64,000 nt of DNA, from assembly GCA_020850945.1 (NCBI GenBank), contig JADZDR010000004.1, positions 54,072-118,071 on the forward strand, read 5' to 3'. The translations under genes were made by a program, and so were the position numbers. The notes beneath the pieces were generated by a model. It saw only the letters and a program-made list of their open reading frames with translations. It did no database searches and was not told the origin of the DNA. This stretch comes from Acidimicrobiia bacterium. GTDB taxonomy: Bacteria; Actinomycetota; Acidimicrobiia; UBA2766. How positions within the stretch are numbered: the stretch's first letter is position 1; every line of letters begins with the position of its first letter. This document shows positions 7,805 to 14,964 of the stretch, piece after piece.

Positions 7805-9361
7805 TCAAGGGCCGAAGCGTGCCCGCAGGTCCTGTTTCATCACTTTGCCCGCCGTGTTGCGGGGCAGGGCATCGACGACCTCGAGTTGCTCGGGGATCTT
7901 CTGCATCATGAGTCCGTTCTCACGGCAATGGGCCTGCATCTCCTCGAACGTGATCGGTTCCGTCCCGGGTGCTGCGGCGACGACGGCGCATGCCCGCTCG
8001 CCCGTGGCCGGGTCGGGCAGGCCGATGAGGGCGACCTCGGCCACGCGCTGATGGGTGTAGAGGACGTTCTCGACCTCGACGGCGGAGATGTTCTCGCCCT
8101 TGCGGATGATGACGTCCTTGAGCCGGCCTGTGATCCTCACGTAGCCGTCTGCGTCCTCGATGCCGAGGTCACCTGTGCGGAACCAGCCATCCGCGTCGAA
8201 CCCGTCGGCGTCGAGGGAGGCGTCGACGTAGCCGCGCATGACTTGGGGGCCCTTTGCCCGGATCTCGCCCTCCGTGTCGGTTCCCGGCACTGCGACGTCC
8301 CCGTCGCGGGTGACGATTCTGAGTGTGACTCCCGTGGTAGGGCGACCTTCGGTCTGCGCCTTCTGCTCGTCCGTGTCCGTCACGCGGTTCATCGTGAGGA
8401 GCGGGGCCTCCGTGAGTCCGTAGCCCGAGATGATCCCGTCGTTGTCGGAGATCTGCTTGAGCTCGTAGTGGAGGGCGGGAGGTATCGGTGCCCCACCACT
8501 CGGGAAGATCCGCGCGGTCCCGAAGAGGTTCTCCCTCTTGCGGGACCGGTCGAGGGTGACGAAGGCCTGGTGGATGGGGGTGGCGCCGGCGACGATCGTC
8601 ACCTGCTCACGCTTCACGAGATCGGCGACGTCGTTGGGGTCACGGAAGGCCTCGACGAGGGCGAGGCGGGCACCGGTGAAGAGCGCGGAGCACAGGATGT
8701 TCGCGCCGGCGATGTGGGTGAACGGAAAGACGAGGACCTCCGTGTCGGCCACGGTCATCGCGATGCACTCGGCGTTGACACGGCCGCCATGCATCACCGT
8801 GACGTCCGTGTGGCGGGCACCCTTGGGGTCCGACGTCGTTCCGGACGTGTAGAAGTACCAGCGGACAGGCGCGTCGGCCGGTGTCCCGGGTGGCGGGGGC
8901 GGTGGGGGGAGGGTCGCCGGATCTCCCGCCGGCAGGGTCCTGTCCGCCACGAGGATCTCGAAGTCGAGGCCGGAGGCGGCGGCGATCCCGGCGTGCATCG
9001 CGGCGTGGTCGAAGCCACGCCACGTCGACGGGCAGATCACGAGCGACGGTCTGAGCTGACGGGCGATGAACCCGCATTCCCGCTCCCGGTAGATCGGGAC
9101 GAGCGGGTTCTGCACGGCGCCGAGGCGCGACAGGGCAGAGACCATGACGGCGGCCTCGATCCAGGTCGGCAACTGCCAGCAGACGACGGTTCCCTCACCC
9201 ACGCCGTGCTCGGCGTGGAGGCCGGCGGCCGCGACCTCGACCGCGTCGCGGTACTCGAGGAACGTCATGTCGCGCCCCTCCTCGTCGGTGAGGAAGACGG
9301 CGTCCGGCGTGGTTTCGGCTCGTCTCCCGACGAGCTCGCACAGAGTGCGTGCCTCGAGCAT
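7805..9361 (-). CDS. AMP-binding acyl-CoA synthetase (FadD-like)
   Basis: A 518-residue adenylate-forming ligase that would activate a carboxylic acid to its CoA thioester via an acyl-AMP. Motifs in order: FYTSGTTSDPKGARHT (P-loop), GYGLTEAP (A5), WFRTGDLGIEDADGYVRITGRLKD (A7/A8 with the hinge) and NTAGKVMK with the catalytic lysine near the C-terminus. A proline run (eight residues near 152-159) interrupts a surface loop. Family members of this type include cyclohexanecarboxylate-CoA and fatty-acid-CoA ligases; the substrate cannot be read from sequence. Its upstream region carries the palindrome at 9403-9420. Nearby KstR-like, P450 and SDR genes suggest sterol or related lipid catabolism. 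Confidence 0.88.
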   Translation of the reverse strand: MLEARTLCELVGRRAETTPDAVFLTDEEGRDMTFLEYRDAVEVAAAGLHAEHGVGEGTVVCWQLPTWIEAAVMVSALSRLGAVQNPLVPIYRERECGFIARQLRPSLVICPSTWRGFDHAAMHAGIAAASGLDFEILVADRTLPAGDPATLPPPPPPPGTPADAPVRWYFYTSGTTSDPKGARHTDVTVMHGGRVNAECIAMTVADTEVLVFPFTHIAGANILCSALFTGARLALVEAFRDPNDVADLVKREQVTIVAGATPIHQAFVTLDRSRKRENLFGTARIFPSGGAPIPPALHYELKQISDNDGIISGYGLTEAPLLTMNRVTDTDEQKAQTEGRPTTGVTLRIVTRDGDVAVPGTDTEGEIRAKGPQVMRGYVDASLDADGFDADGWFRTGDLGIEDADGYVRITGRLKDVIIRKGENISAVEVENVLYTHQRVAEVALIGLPDPATGERACAVVAAAPGTEPITFEEMQAHCRENGLMMQKIPEQLEVVDALPRNTAGKVMKQDLRARFGP

Positions 9362-9402
9362 CCCCGGGCCCCTCTCGTTCGTGGCTGCTCCTCTCTAGAT
9401 AC

Positions 9403-9420
9403 CTGGCGGGCCGTCAGATC
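9403..9420. promoter_or_regulatory. Palindrome related to site 1, probable operator (site 2)
   Basis: CTGGCG (9403-9408), GGC, then CGTCAGATC (9412-9420). It is the same motif as 7120-7140 with one mismatch in the left arm. It lies 42 bases upstream of the acyl-CoA ligase start and 62 bases upstream of the divergent DUF2961 gene, so it could control either or both. Confidence 0.5.
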
Positions 9421-9481
9421 TCAAGATCGCCACCTCGGGTCGCGCAGGTGGCGCCGCCCCGTTCGCGCGAGAATGGCGCCC

Positions 9482-10642
9482 ATGTTCCCGGACCTCTCGC
9501 ACATCGACCTCTCCCGCGAGACACGCTCGATCAGCTTCGAGAACCCGACCGGGGCCCGCGGCGCCGGCGGGCGCGAGGCAGGGGGACGCAAGGGGGCGGC
9601 CTTCCGGCGGATCGAAGCGGAGGAGCGTGTCGTGCTCGCCGACATCGCCGGTCCCGGGGTCGTCAGGCACATCTGGCTCACGGTCCCGCCGGCTCCGCCC
9701 GAGGCGATGCGGGCCCTCCTCCTCGAGGTCACCTACGACGACCTCACCACGCCGAGCGTTTCCGTTCCTCTCCTCGACTTCTTCGGTGTCCCGCACGGAC
9801 GGCCCGTCGCCTACGCCTCGGTACTGACCACGATGCAGGAGGCGCGGGGGTTCAACGCCTATTTCCCGATGCCCTTCCGACGGCGCGTGCGCATCGAGAT
9901 CGTGAATGCCGGCCCGCGGTTCGTGAACCTCTACTTCCAGGTCGACCTCACGCTCGAGGAGGTGTCGTCCGAGCACGGGTTGCTCCACGTCTCGTGGCGG
10001 CGGGAGAACCCGACTGTGCTGCGCCGGGACTTCGTGATCGCCGCAGGCTTCGAGGGTCCGGGCCGCTTTCTCGGCTGCTGCGTGGGTGTACGCCCGATCG
10101 ACGCCGGGACGTGGTACGGGGAGGGTGAGGTCAAGATGTACCTCGATGGCGATTCGGACCTGCCGACGGTCTGCGGGACTGGCCTCGAGGACTACGTGGG
10201 GACCGCATGGGGGATGGGTGCACACGCTGCTCCCTTCGCGGGGGCACCCCTGGACGTGCGCCGCGACGGCGCGTTCATGCCGGATTACGTGGGCTTCTAC
10301 AGATGGCACGTGCCCGATCCCGTCGTGTTCCGGGAGGACCTGCGCGTGACGATCCAGCAGATCGGTTACGCCATGTTCGGCGCCGGTGGCGAAGCCGAGC
10401 TCGAGGCGTACGCCCGCACGAATCCGCCGGCCGGGCACGGCTGGGTGCGGGACGATCCACCCGGCATGGTCGCGCGGGGGCTGGCGGAGCGCCGCGACGA
10501 CTACTGTGCCGCCGCATTCGTGTACTGCAGGGAGGCACAGCCTGTGCCGCGTGTCGACCCTGCGATCGCGGCCGCCGATGTCGCGCGCTGCGACTACGAG
10601 CACGCCGGTGCGATCGAGCAACTCCTCGCACTCGAAGGCTGA
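9482..10642 (+). CDS. DUF2961 (GH172-like) protein
   Basis: A 386-residue cytosolic protein. It follows the DUF2961 pattern: an early RGAGGREAGGRKGAAFRRI segment, DIAGPGVVRHIW near residue 55, LRLEVTYDD-like strand, the signature CGTGLEDYVGTAWG near residue 237 and FYRWHVPDPVVF followed by RVTIQQIG near 275-300. Some DUF2961 proteins are glycoside hydrolases of family GH172 (alpha-fructofuranosidase, difructose-anhydride-forming). In homologues the last segment often reads RVTIEHG; here a glutamine stands in place of the acid, so activity may differ. An ATG at 9473 is an alternative start; neither has a strong ribosome site. It lies just upstream of the KstR-like gene, with no evident functional link. 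Confidence 0.75.
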   Translation: MFPDLSHIDLSRETRSISFENPTGARGAGGREAGGRKGAAFRRIEAEERVVLADIAGPGVVRHIWLTVPPAPPEAMRALLLEVTYDDLTTPSVSVPLLDFFGVPHGRPVAYASVLTTMQEARGFNAYFPMPFRRRVRIEIVNAGPRFVNLYFQVDLTLEEVSSEHGLLHVSWRRENPTVLRRDFVIAAGFEGPGRFLGCCVGVRPIDAGTWYGEGEVKMYLDGDSDLPTVCGTGLEDYVGTAWGMGAHAAPFAGAPLDVRRDGAFMPDYVGFYRWHVPDPVVFREDLRVTIQQIGYAMFGAGGEAELEAYARTNPPAGHGWVRDDPPGMVARGLAERRDDYCAAAFVYCREAQPVPRVDPAIAAADVARCDYEHAGAIEQLLALEG

Positions 10643-10659
10643 TGACTGGCCCCGAGAAC

Positions 10660-10673
10660 GAGAACCTGTTCTA
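10660..10673. promoter_or_regulatory. KstR-type operator
   Basis: GAGAACCTGTTCTA contains the 12-base palindrome AGAAC-CT-GTTCT. It fits the mycobacterial KstR consensus TNNAACNNGTTNNA at all fixed positions except the first. It lies 31 bases upstream of the chosen start of the kstR-like gene, as expected for autoregulation of the regulator-P450-ferredoxin unit. Confidence 0.65.
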
Positions 10674-10703
10674 ATTATGGGGACGAACACGAGGTTTCCG
10701 CGC

Positions 10704-11273
10704 GTGAGCACTCTCGCTCAGAATCAGGCAGCAAGACGGCGCCGCGTCATGGACGCGGCGCTGAACCTCGCCACCCAGGGTGGCTTCGACAGCGTGCAGA
10801 TGCGGGACGTGGCATCAGAGGCCGATGTCGCCCTCGGGACCCTCTACCGGTACTTCCCGTCGAAGGAGTACCTCCTCGTGTCGATCCTCGCCGAAGACGT
10901 CGACATGCTCGCCGAGGAGACACGACAGCATCCTCCCGACGCCCGGACCCGCACTGCCCGCGTGCAGGAGGTCATGCGCCGGGCCGTGCGCCTGCTGCCC
11001 GAGCGCCAGGTGTTGCACGCCCACCTCCGGGCCCTCACCAACGCGGACCCGGAGGTCGGGGCGCTCGTCGGGGTCGTGAACGAGGCGATGACGTCGGTGA
11101 TCACGGCGGCCCTGCACGAAGGTGAGCCGACCGAGGAGGAACGCCAGATCGCACGCGTGATCCAGCAGGTCTGGACTTCGTCGATGATGGGCTGGGTCTC
11201 CGGCCTCCACGACAGGAACCAGATCCTCGATGACATCCTCGTTGCGACTGCCCTTCTCCTGCGGGACACGTAA
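10704..11273 (+). CDS. TetR-family transcriptional regulator, KstR-like
   Basis: A 189-residue repressor. The N-terminal helix-turn-helix (MDAALNLATQGGFDSVQMRDVASEADVALGTLYRYFPSKEYLLVS) closely resembles KstR, the repressor of sterol catabolism in mycobacteria, and the C-terminal GEPTEEERQIARVIQQVW also matches that family. KstR ligands are sterol CoA thioesters. GTG at 10704 is chosen because CGAGG lies nine bases upstream; an ATG at 10677 would leave no room for a ribosome site after the operator. The gene is followed after 72 bases by the P450 gene. The regulator family is clear; orthology to KstR is an inference. Confidence 0.85.
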   Translation: MSTLAQNQAARRRRVMDAALNLATQGGFDSVQMRDVASEADVALGTLYRYFPSKEYLLVSILAEDVDMLAEETRQHPPDARTRTARVQEVMRRAVRLLPERQVLHAHLRALTNADPEVGALVGVVNEAMTSVITAALHEGEPTEEERQIARVIQQVWTSSMMGWVSGLHDRNQILDDILVATALLLRDT

Positions 11274-11345
11274 GAGGAGAGCACAGAGGGGGAAAGGGCG
11301 TCTCCCGGTGAGAGGGACCGCCCACGAGACAGACAAGGGGGTCCG

Positions 11346-12590
11346 ATGACCGCAACACAGCAAGGGCGCCGCATCGACGTCCTCGACGGGCGTCTCTACG
11401 ACGATCCGTGGGAGACCTACACGTGGCTCCGCGAGCGCGCACCCGTCTACCGTGACGAGCAGAACGGGCTCTGGGTCGTCTCGAAGTACGCCGACCTCTC
11501 CCACGTCGAACGCCACCCCGAGATCTGGAGCAGCGGGGCCGGCGTGCGTCCCGTGCCCGTCTCCATGTCGATCATCACGCTCGACGCACCTGAGCACACC
11601 TACACGCGGCGTCTCGTCAACAAGGGCTTCACACCCCGCATGGTGGCGAAGATGGAGAGCCACGTGCGAGAGGTCACACGCGGGATCCTCGACACGATCG
11701 CGTCCCGGGGCGAGATCGACTTCGTCGAGGACTTCGCGATCCACGTCCCCCTGATAGTGATCGCCGAGCTCATGGGGCTGCCACCGGAGGACCGCCACCT
11801 CTTCTACCGCTGGTCCGACGACATGATGGCGGGTGACAACCACTTCGACGCGGACGACCCCGTGATGCAACGGGCGCAGCAGGCGTTCCTCGAGTACGTC
11901 GCGTATCTGCAGGGCCTGTTCGAGGAGAAGCGCCGGAACCCCGCCGACGACCTCGTCTCGATCCTCCTCGGCGTGTCGGACGAGGGCGGGCTCGTGCAGC
12001 AGCGGCCCGACGACACCTCGCTCGAGGCCGACGAGCTCCTCATGTTCCTGGTCCTCCTGATCGTGGCGGGAAACGAGACGACCCGCAACGCGATCACGGG
12101 CGGTCTCGAGGCGTTCAGTCGGTTCCCCGAGCAGCGCGAGCGGTTCGTCGCCCACCTCGGTGACACCGCGTACAGGGATCGGGCGATCGAGGAGGTCCTG
12201 CGCTTCACGTCGCCGGTCATCTCGTTCCTGCGCACCTGCACGCAGGACGTCGAGTACGGCGGAGTCGAGATGAAGGAGGGGGACAAGGTGTTCCTCCTCT
12301 ACCAGTCCGCGAACAGGGACACCGACATCTACACGGATCCCGACTCGTTCGACATCGAGCGTGAGCCCAACGACCACCTCGCATTCGGGATCGGACCCCA
12401 CTACTGCCTGGGCGCGAACCTGGCGCGGATGGAGCTGCGTGTCGTCTTCGAGGAGATGTTCGCACGCTTCCCCGACATGCGCTCCAAGGAGCCCGGCATC
12501 CCCTTCCAGCGGGGCCCGTCCTCTCTAGTGATGTCCATCCAGCACCTGCCTGCCGTGTTCACGCCCGAGTCGAAGGGGAGTACGCCATGA
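11346..12590 (+). CDS. Cytochrome P450, CYP142/CYP125-like
   Basis: A 414-residue soluble bacterial P450. Visible are the I-helix AGNETTRN at residues 241-248, the ExxR motif (E283, R286) and the haem loop FGIGPHYCLG with Cys354. The overall pattern (LDAPEHTYTRRLVNKGFTPRM near 79-99) is like CYP142 and related steroid C26/27-monooxygenases. It would hydroxylate a sterol side chain or similar lipid using electrons from the ferredoxin encoded next. A strong ribosome site (AAGGGGG) precedes the ATG, and the stop overlaps the ferredoxin start (ATGA). Placement behind a KstR-like regulator supports a sterol role; exact subfamily is from memory. Confidence 0.88.
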   Translation: MTATQQGRRIDVLDGRLYDDPWETYTWLRERAPVYRDEQNGLWVVSKYADLSHVERHPEIWSSGAGVRPVPVSMSIITLDAPEHTYTRRLVNKGFTPRMVAKMESHVREVTRGILDTIASRGEIDFVEDFAIHVPLIVIAELMGLPPEDRHLFYRWSDDMMAGDNHFDADDPVMQRAQQAFLEYVAYLQGLFEEKRRNPADDLVSILLGVSDEGGLVQQRPDDTSLEADELLMFLVLLIVAGNETTRNAITGGLEAFSRFPEQRERFVAHLGDTAYRDRAIEEVLRFTSPVISFLRTCTQDVEYGGVEMKEGDKVFLLYQSANRDTDIYTDPDSFDIEREPNDHLAFGIGPHYCLGANLARMELRVVFEEMFARFPDMRSKEPGIPFQRGPSSLVMSIQHLPAVFTPESKGSTP

Positions 12591-12778
12591 GAGTCGTCGT
12601 CGACTGGAACCTGTGCGAATCGAACGCCGTCTGCCAGGGCATCGCGCCCGAGGTCTTCCTCGTCGGTGAGGACGACGAGCTCGAGATCCTCGACGAGAAC
12701 CCCCCCGAGGAATTGCGTGCCAAGCTCGACGAGGCCGTGCGGCGCTGCCCGAAGGCGGCAATCAGCCTCGAGGGTTGA
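12587..12778 (+). CDS. [3Fe-4S] ferredoxin
   Basis: A 63-residue electron carrier. The cluster ligands are Cys9 and Cys15 (CESNAVC) and the cysteine of RRCPKAA near residue 53; the residue at the fourth ligand position is not cysteine, as in the three-iron ferredoxins that serve actinobacterial P450s. Four-base overlap with the P450 gene implies coupled translation and a dedicated partnership. No ferredoxin reductase is encoded nearby. Confidence 0.92.
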   Translation: MRVVVDWNLCESNAVCQGIAPEVFLVGEDDELEILDENPPEELRAKLDEAVRRCPKAAISLEG

Positions 12779-12809
12779 CGGCGGTGACCTGCTACCACCC
12801 GCCTCAGGA

Positions 12810-12853
12810 GTGGGCAGCCGTGGCTCTCACATCTGAGGGTTGAGGCTGCCCAC
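12810..12853 (+). other. Structured intergenic hairpin, unit 1
   Basis: Outer stem GTGGGCAGCC (12810-12819) pairs with GGCTGCCCAC (12844-12853). An inner stem CTCTCA (12824-12829) pairs with TGAGGG (12834-12839) around a CATC loop. It is followed by ACAT. A second hairpin of the same plan lies at 12872-12915. It lies 31 bases after the ferredoxin stop. Confidence 0.7.
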
Positions 12854-12871
12854 ATCGGCCGTTTCGGTGAG

Positions 12872-12915
12872 GTGGGCAGTTGTGGCACTCGACCATGACG
12901 GTCGGAACTGCCCAC
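12872..12915 (+). other. Structured intergenic hairpin, unit 2
   Basis: Outer stem GTGGGCAGTT (12872-12881) pairs with AACTGCCCAC (12906-12915); an inner stem CGACC/GGTCG (12890-12894 with 12900-12904) has a different sequence from unit 1. Relative to unit 1, two stem pairs change from C-G to T-A on both sides, so pairing is kept while sequence drifts. GTGGC after the 5' arm is shared by both units. The total length of each unit is 44 bases. Confidence 0.7.
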
Positions 12916-12919
12916 ATAT

Positions 12920-12938
12920 CCGACGACTCAGTCGTCGG
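12920..12938 (+). promoter_or_regulatory. Hairpin touching the ribosome site of the next gene
   Basis: A perfect eight-base stem, CCGACGAC with GTCGTCGG, around a TCA loop. Its 3' arm ends in the first GG of the GGAGGA ribosome site (12937-12942) of the membrane protein gene that starts at 12952. Folding would compete with ribosome binding, so translational control is possible. Confidence 0.5.
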
Positions 12939-12951
12939 AGGACATCACCTC

Positions 12952-13563
12952 ATGCGGGACGAGCCGGTGCCGATACAACGAGTATCCAATATCGGAGGCA
13001 ACTTGTTCTTCTTCTTCCAGGCATTCCTCATCGTGCTCGGTGCGTTCCTGCATGTGGTGTTCGACCGGGACCCGCAGAGACGGACGAAGCGGCGTGTCGT
13101 CGAGCTCTTCCTCATCTGGTTCGTCGCCGCCGGCGGAGTCATGGCGATCCTTGCCGGGCTCATGCACACCGGCCCGATGTCTGCCGACGTGGCGGGGGGG
13201 ATCGGATACCGCCCCTCGATGTTCCAGTGGGAGATCGGCTGGGCCGACATCGCGATCGGCGTTGTCGGTGTCGCCTGCATCGGGAAGCGGGGAAGCTGGC
13301 TCACGTGCGCCGTCATCGTCCTCGCCATCAGCTACTGGGGTGACGCCATCGGGCACGTCATGCAGTACGTCGCCCACGACAACACGGCCCCCGAGAACGT
13401 GTGGGCGATCCCGAGCGACATCCTGCAGCCGCTCATCAACATCTGCCTCCTCGTCGCCTACAGGTCCCTCTCGAAGGGGCAGGTGGCGGAGATGGCACCG
13501 GTGTCGACGGATGCCGGACCCGCCGCGGCCGAGGCCGCCGCAGCCGGCGTACCGGAGGCCTGA
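12952..13563 (+). CDS. Membrane protein, DUF6790-like
   Basis: A 203-residue protein with about four to five membrane segments. FFFFQAFLIVLGAFLHVV is the first, followed by a basic loop (DRDPQRRTKRR), then LFLIWFVAAGGVMAILAGLMH and a region with FQWEIGWADIAIGVVG and SYWGDAIGHVMQYVAHDN. The latter pattern recalls the DUF6790 family, of unknown function. The C-terminus is Ala-rich. ATG at 12952 is chosen for its GGAGGA site; the frame is open further upstream but that part runs through the hairpins. Regulation by those hairpins is possible. Confidence 0.65.
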   Translation: MRDEPVPIQRVSNIGGNLFFFFQAFLIVLGAFLHVVFDRDPQRRTKRRVVELFLIWFVAAGGVMAILAGLMHTGPMSADVAGGIGYRPSMFQWEIGWADIAIGVVGVACIGKRGSWLTCAVIVLAISYWGDAIGHVMQYVAHDNTAPENVWAIPSDILQPLINICLLVAYRSLSKGQVAEMAPVSTDAGPAAAEAAAAGVPEA

Positions 13564-13581
13564 GCCGGGACACCGACCCGA

Positions 13582-13614
13582 GCGCGTCCCGGGCGCGTCG
13601 CGGGCGCGTCGCGG
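13582..13614. repeat. Three tandem 11-base repeats
   Basis: GCGCGTCCCGG followed by two copies of GCGCGTCGCGG, directly after the membrane protein gene and 31 bases before the next start. No function is evident. Confidence 0.6.
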
Positions 13615-13644
13615 GCGGGCAGCCCTTCCGGGTAGATTGCCCGC

Positions 13645-13968
13645 ATGGACCGAGACCGATTCAGGGACGAGGCCACGAGCGACGAGGACTACGACGAGCT
13701 CGAGGCGTTTGCCGATTCACCGACGGATCCGGCCGTGATCGAGGGTGTCGTGAGCGAGCTCGTGGACGACGAGGACGTCGCCGTACTCATGCCGACACGT
13801 TCCAGCCGGGGCGACGTGATGAGCACCGATGTCGACGGCACTGACATGGAGGCGATCTTCGAGGAGGAGAACCGCGAGCTCGACGACCTCGAGGACGAGA
13901 TGTCGCAGGGACGCAGCGATCCCGTCGACCTCGTCGATCTGCACCGCAAGCACACCGGCGACAGATGA
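13645..13968 (+). CDS. Small acidic hypothetical protein
   Basis: A 107-residue, strongly acidic, cysteine-free protein without signal peptide or membrane segment. The middle (LVDDEDVAVLMPTR) and the Glu/Asp-rich helix near residues 68-92 (MEAIFEEENRELDDLEDEM) suggest an extended, possibly coiled-coil, protein. I recognise no family. It overlaps the following hydrolase gene by four bases (ATGA), so the two are co-translated. The strong GC bias at third codon positions and the coupling support a real gene. Confidence 0.6.
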   Translation: MDRDRFRDEATSDEDYDELEAFADSPTDPAVIEGVVSELVDDEDVAVLMPTRSSRGDVMSTDVDGTDMEAIFEEENRELDDLEDEMSQGRSDPVDLVDLHRKHTGDR

Positions 13969-14876
13969 CCCAGGCGGATCCGATCCAGGTCGACGCTACG
14001 GTCCTCCGCCTCCCCGACGGCAGACGCCTCGGCGTGGCCGAATGGGGTGATCCCACGGGCGTTCCCCTTCTGTTCTTCCACGGAACGCCCGGTAGCCGCC
14101 TCACAGGGCACCGTGCCCACGACGCCGGAACGAAGCATGGCGTGCGCGTGATCGCAGCCGAGCGGCCCGGCTACGGCCTCTCGGACCGCAGCACGGGCCG
14201 CACACTCCTCGACTGGGCGGGTGACGTGGCTGCCGTCTGTGACCATCTCGGCATCGGGCGGTTCGCCGTCGCCGGGGTCTCCGGCGGTGGGCCCTACGTC
14301 CACGCGTGTGCTGCCGCCATGCCCGACCGGCTCACCGTCGGCTGCGTGATGTCGGGCGCCGGTCTCGAGACCGAGCCGGGTGCGATGGAGGGTGCGATGC
14401 TCTCGAATCGCATCCTCGTACGTGTCGCCGTCGTCGCCCCGTGGCTCTTCGACGCCCCGGCCGGCGCCCTCGACCGCGCGTTCGGCTCCCTCGTGGGGCC
14501 GGTCGCGTCCTATCTCGTCGACGCCGTTCTCGAGCGCTCGTTGCCCGAGCCCGACATCCGCGTGTTGAGCGAAGAGGGTGGCTTCGCCCGCATGGCGGAG
14601 GAGATGCGTGAGGCCCTGCGCCAGGGCGTGTCGGGGATGGCCGCGGACTCACGCTGCTTCGTGCAGCCGTGGGGGTTCCGACTCGAGGACTGCGAGGTCC
14701 CGATCCACCTGTGGCACGGCGACGCCGACCGGAATGTGCCGGTGCGCCAGGCCGAAGCCGTCGCGGAGCGGCTCCCCAAGGCCGAGCTGCGCGTCTTCGC
14801 AGGCGAGGGCCACATGCTCCTCGGCCACTGGGACGAGGTCTGCGAGATCGTGGCGAGGTCCGCCGGCCAGGTGTAG
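13965..14876 (+). CDS. Alpha/beta hydrolase
   Basis: A 303-residue cytosolic alpha/beta-hydrolase. It shows the oxyanion segment FFHGTPGSR near residues 37-45, the nucleophile elbow GVSGGGP near 104-110, the acid segment LWHGDADRNVP near 248-258 and the catalytic His in GEGHMLLGH near 283. It resembles proteins annotated as epoxide-hydrolase-like or haloperoxidase-like esterases; the substrate is unknown. It is coupled to the small acidic gene upstream. Confidence 0.85.
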   Translation: MTQADPIQVDATVLRLPDGRRLGVAEWGDPTGVPLLFFHGTPGSRLTGHRAHDAGTKHGVRVIAAERPGYGLSDRSTGRTLLDWAGDVAAVCDHLGIGRFAVAGVSGGGPYVHACAAAMPDRLTVGCVMSGAGLETEPGAMEGAMLSNRILVRVAVVAPWLFDAPAGALDRAFGSLVGPVASYLVDAVLERSLPEPDIRVLSEEGGFARMAEEMREALRQGVSGMAADSRCFVQPWGFRLEDCEVPIHLWHGDADRNVPVRQAEAVAERLPKAELRVFAGEGHMLLGHWDEVCEIVARSAGQV

Positions 14877-14964
14877 TGGCAAGCGTACCGCACCCACAGT
14901 CGAAGGCGGGCCCCGCGGGAGCCTCGCTTGGATCGGGCACCCCCCCTGCCCTTAGCCTCGGTGG

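Noticed and set aside
7886..9481. Upstream extension of the DUF2961 frame
   Set aside because: The frame stays open for 532 codons before the real start but runs antisense through the acyl-CoA ligase gene, with no protein-like composition.
10815..12401. Minus-strand open frame of 528 codons opposite kstR-like and P450 genes
   Set aside because: The plus-strand genes are firmly identified by family motifs, and this frame is their shadow.
12880..12951. Extended N-terminus of the DUF6790-like protein
   Set aside because: The extra 24 codons read through hairpin unit 2 and the ribosome-site hairpin, and use a TTG without ribosome site; the ATG at 12952 has GGAGGA.
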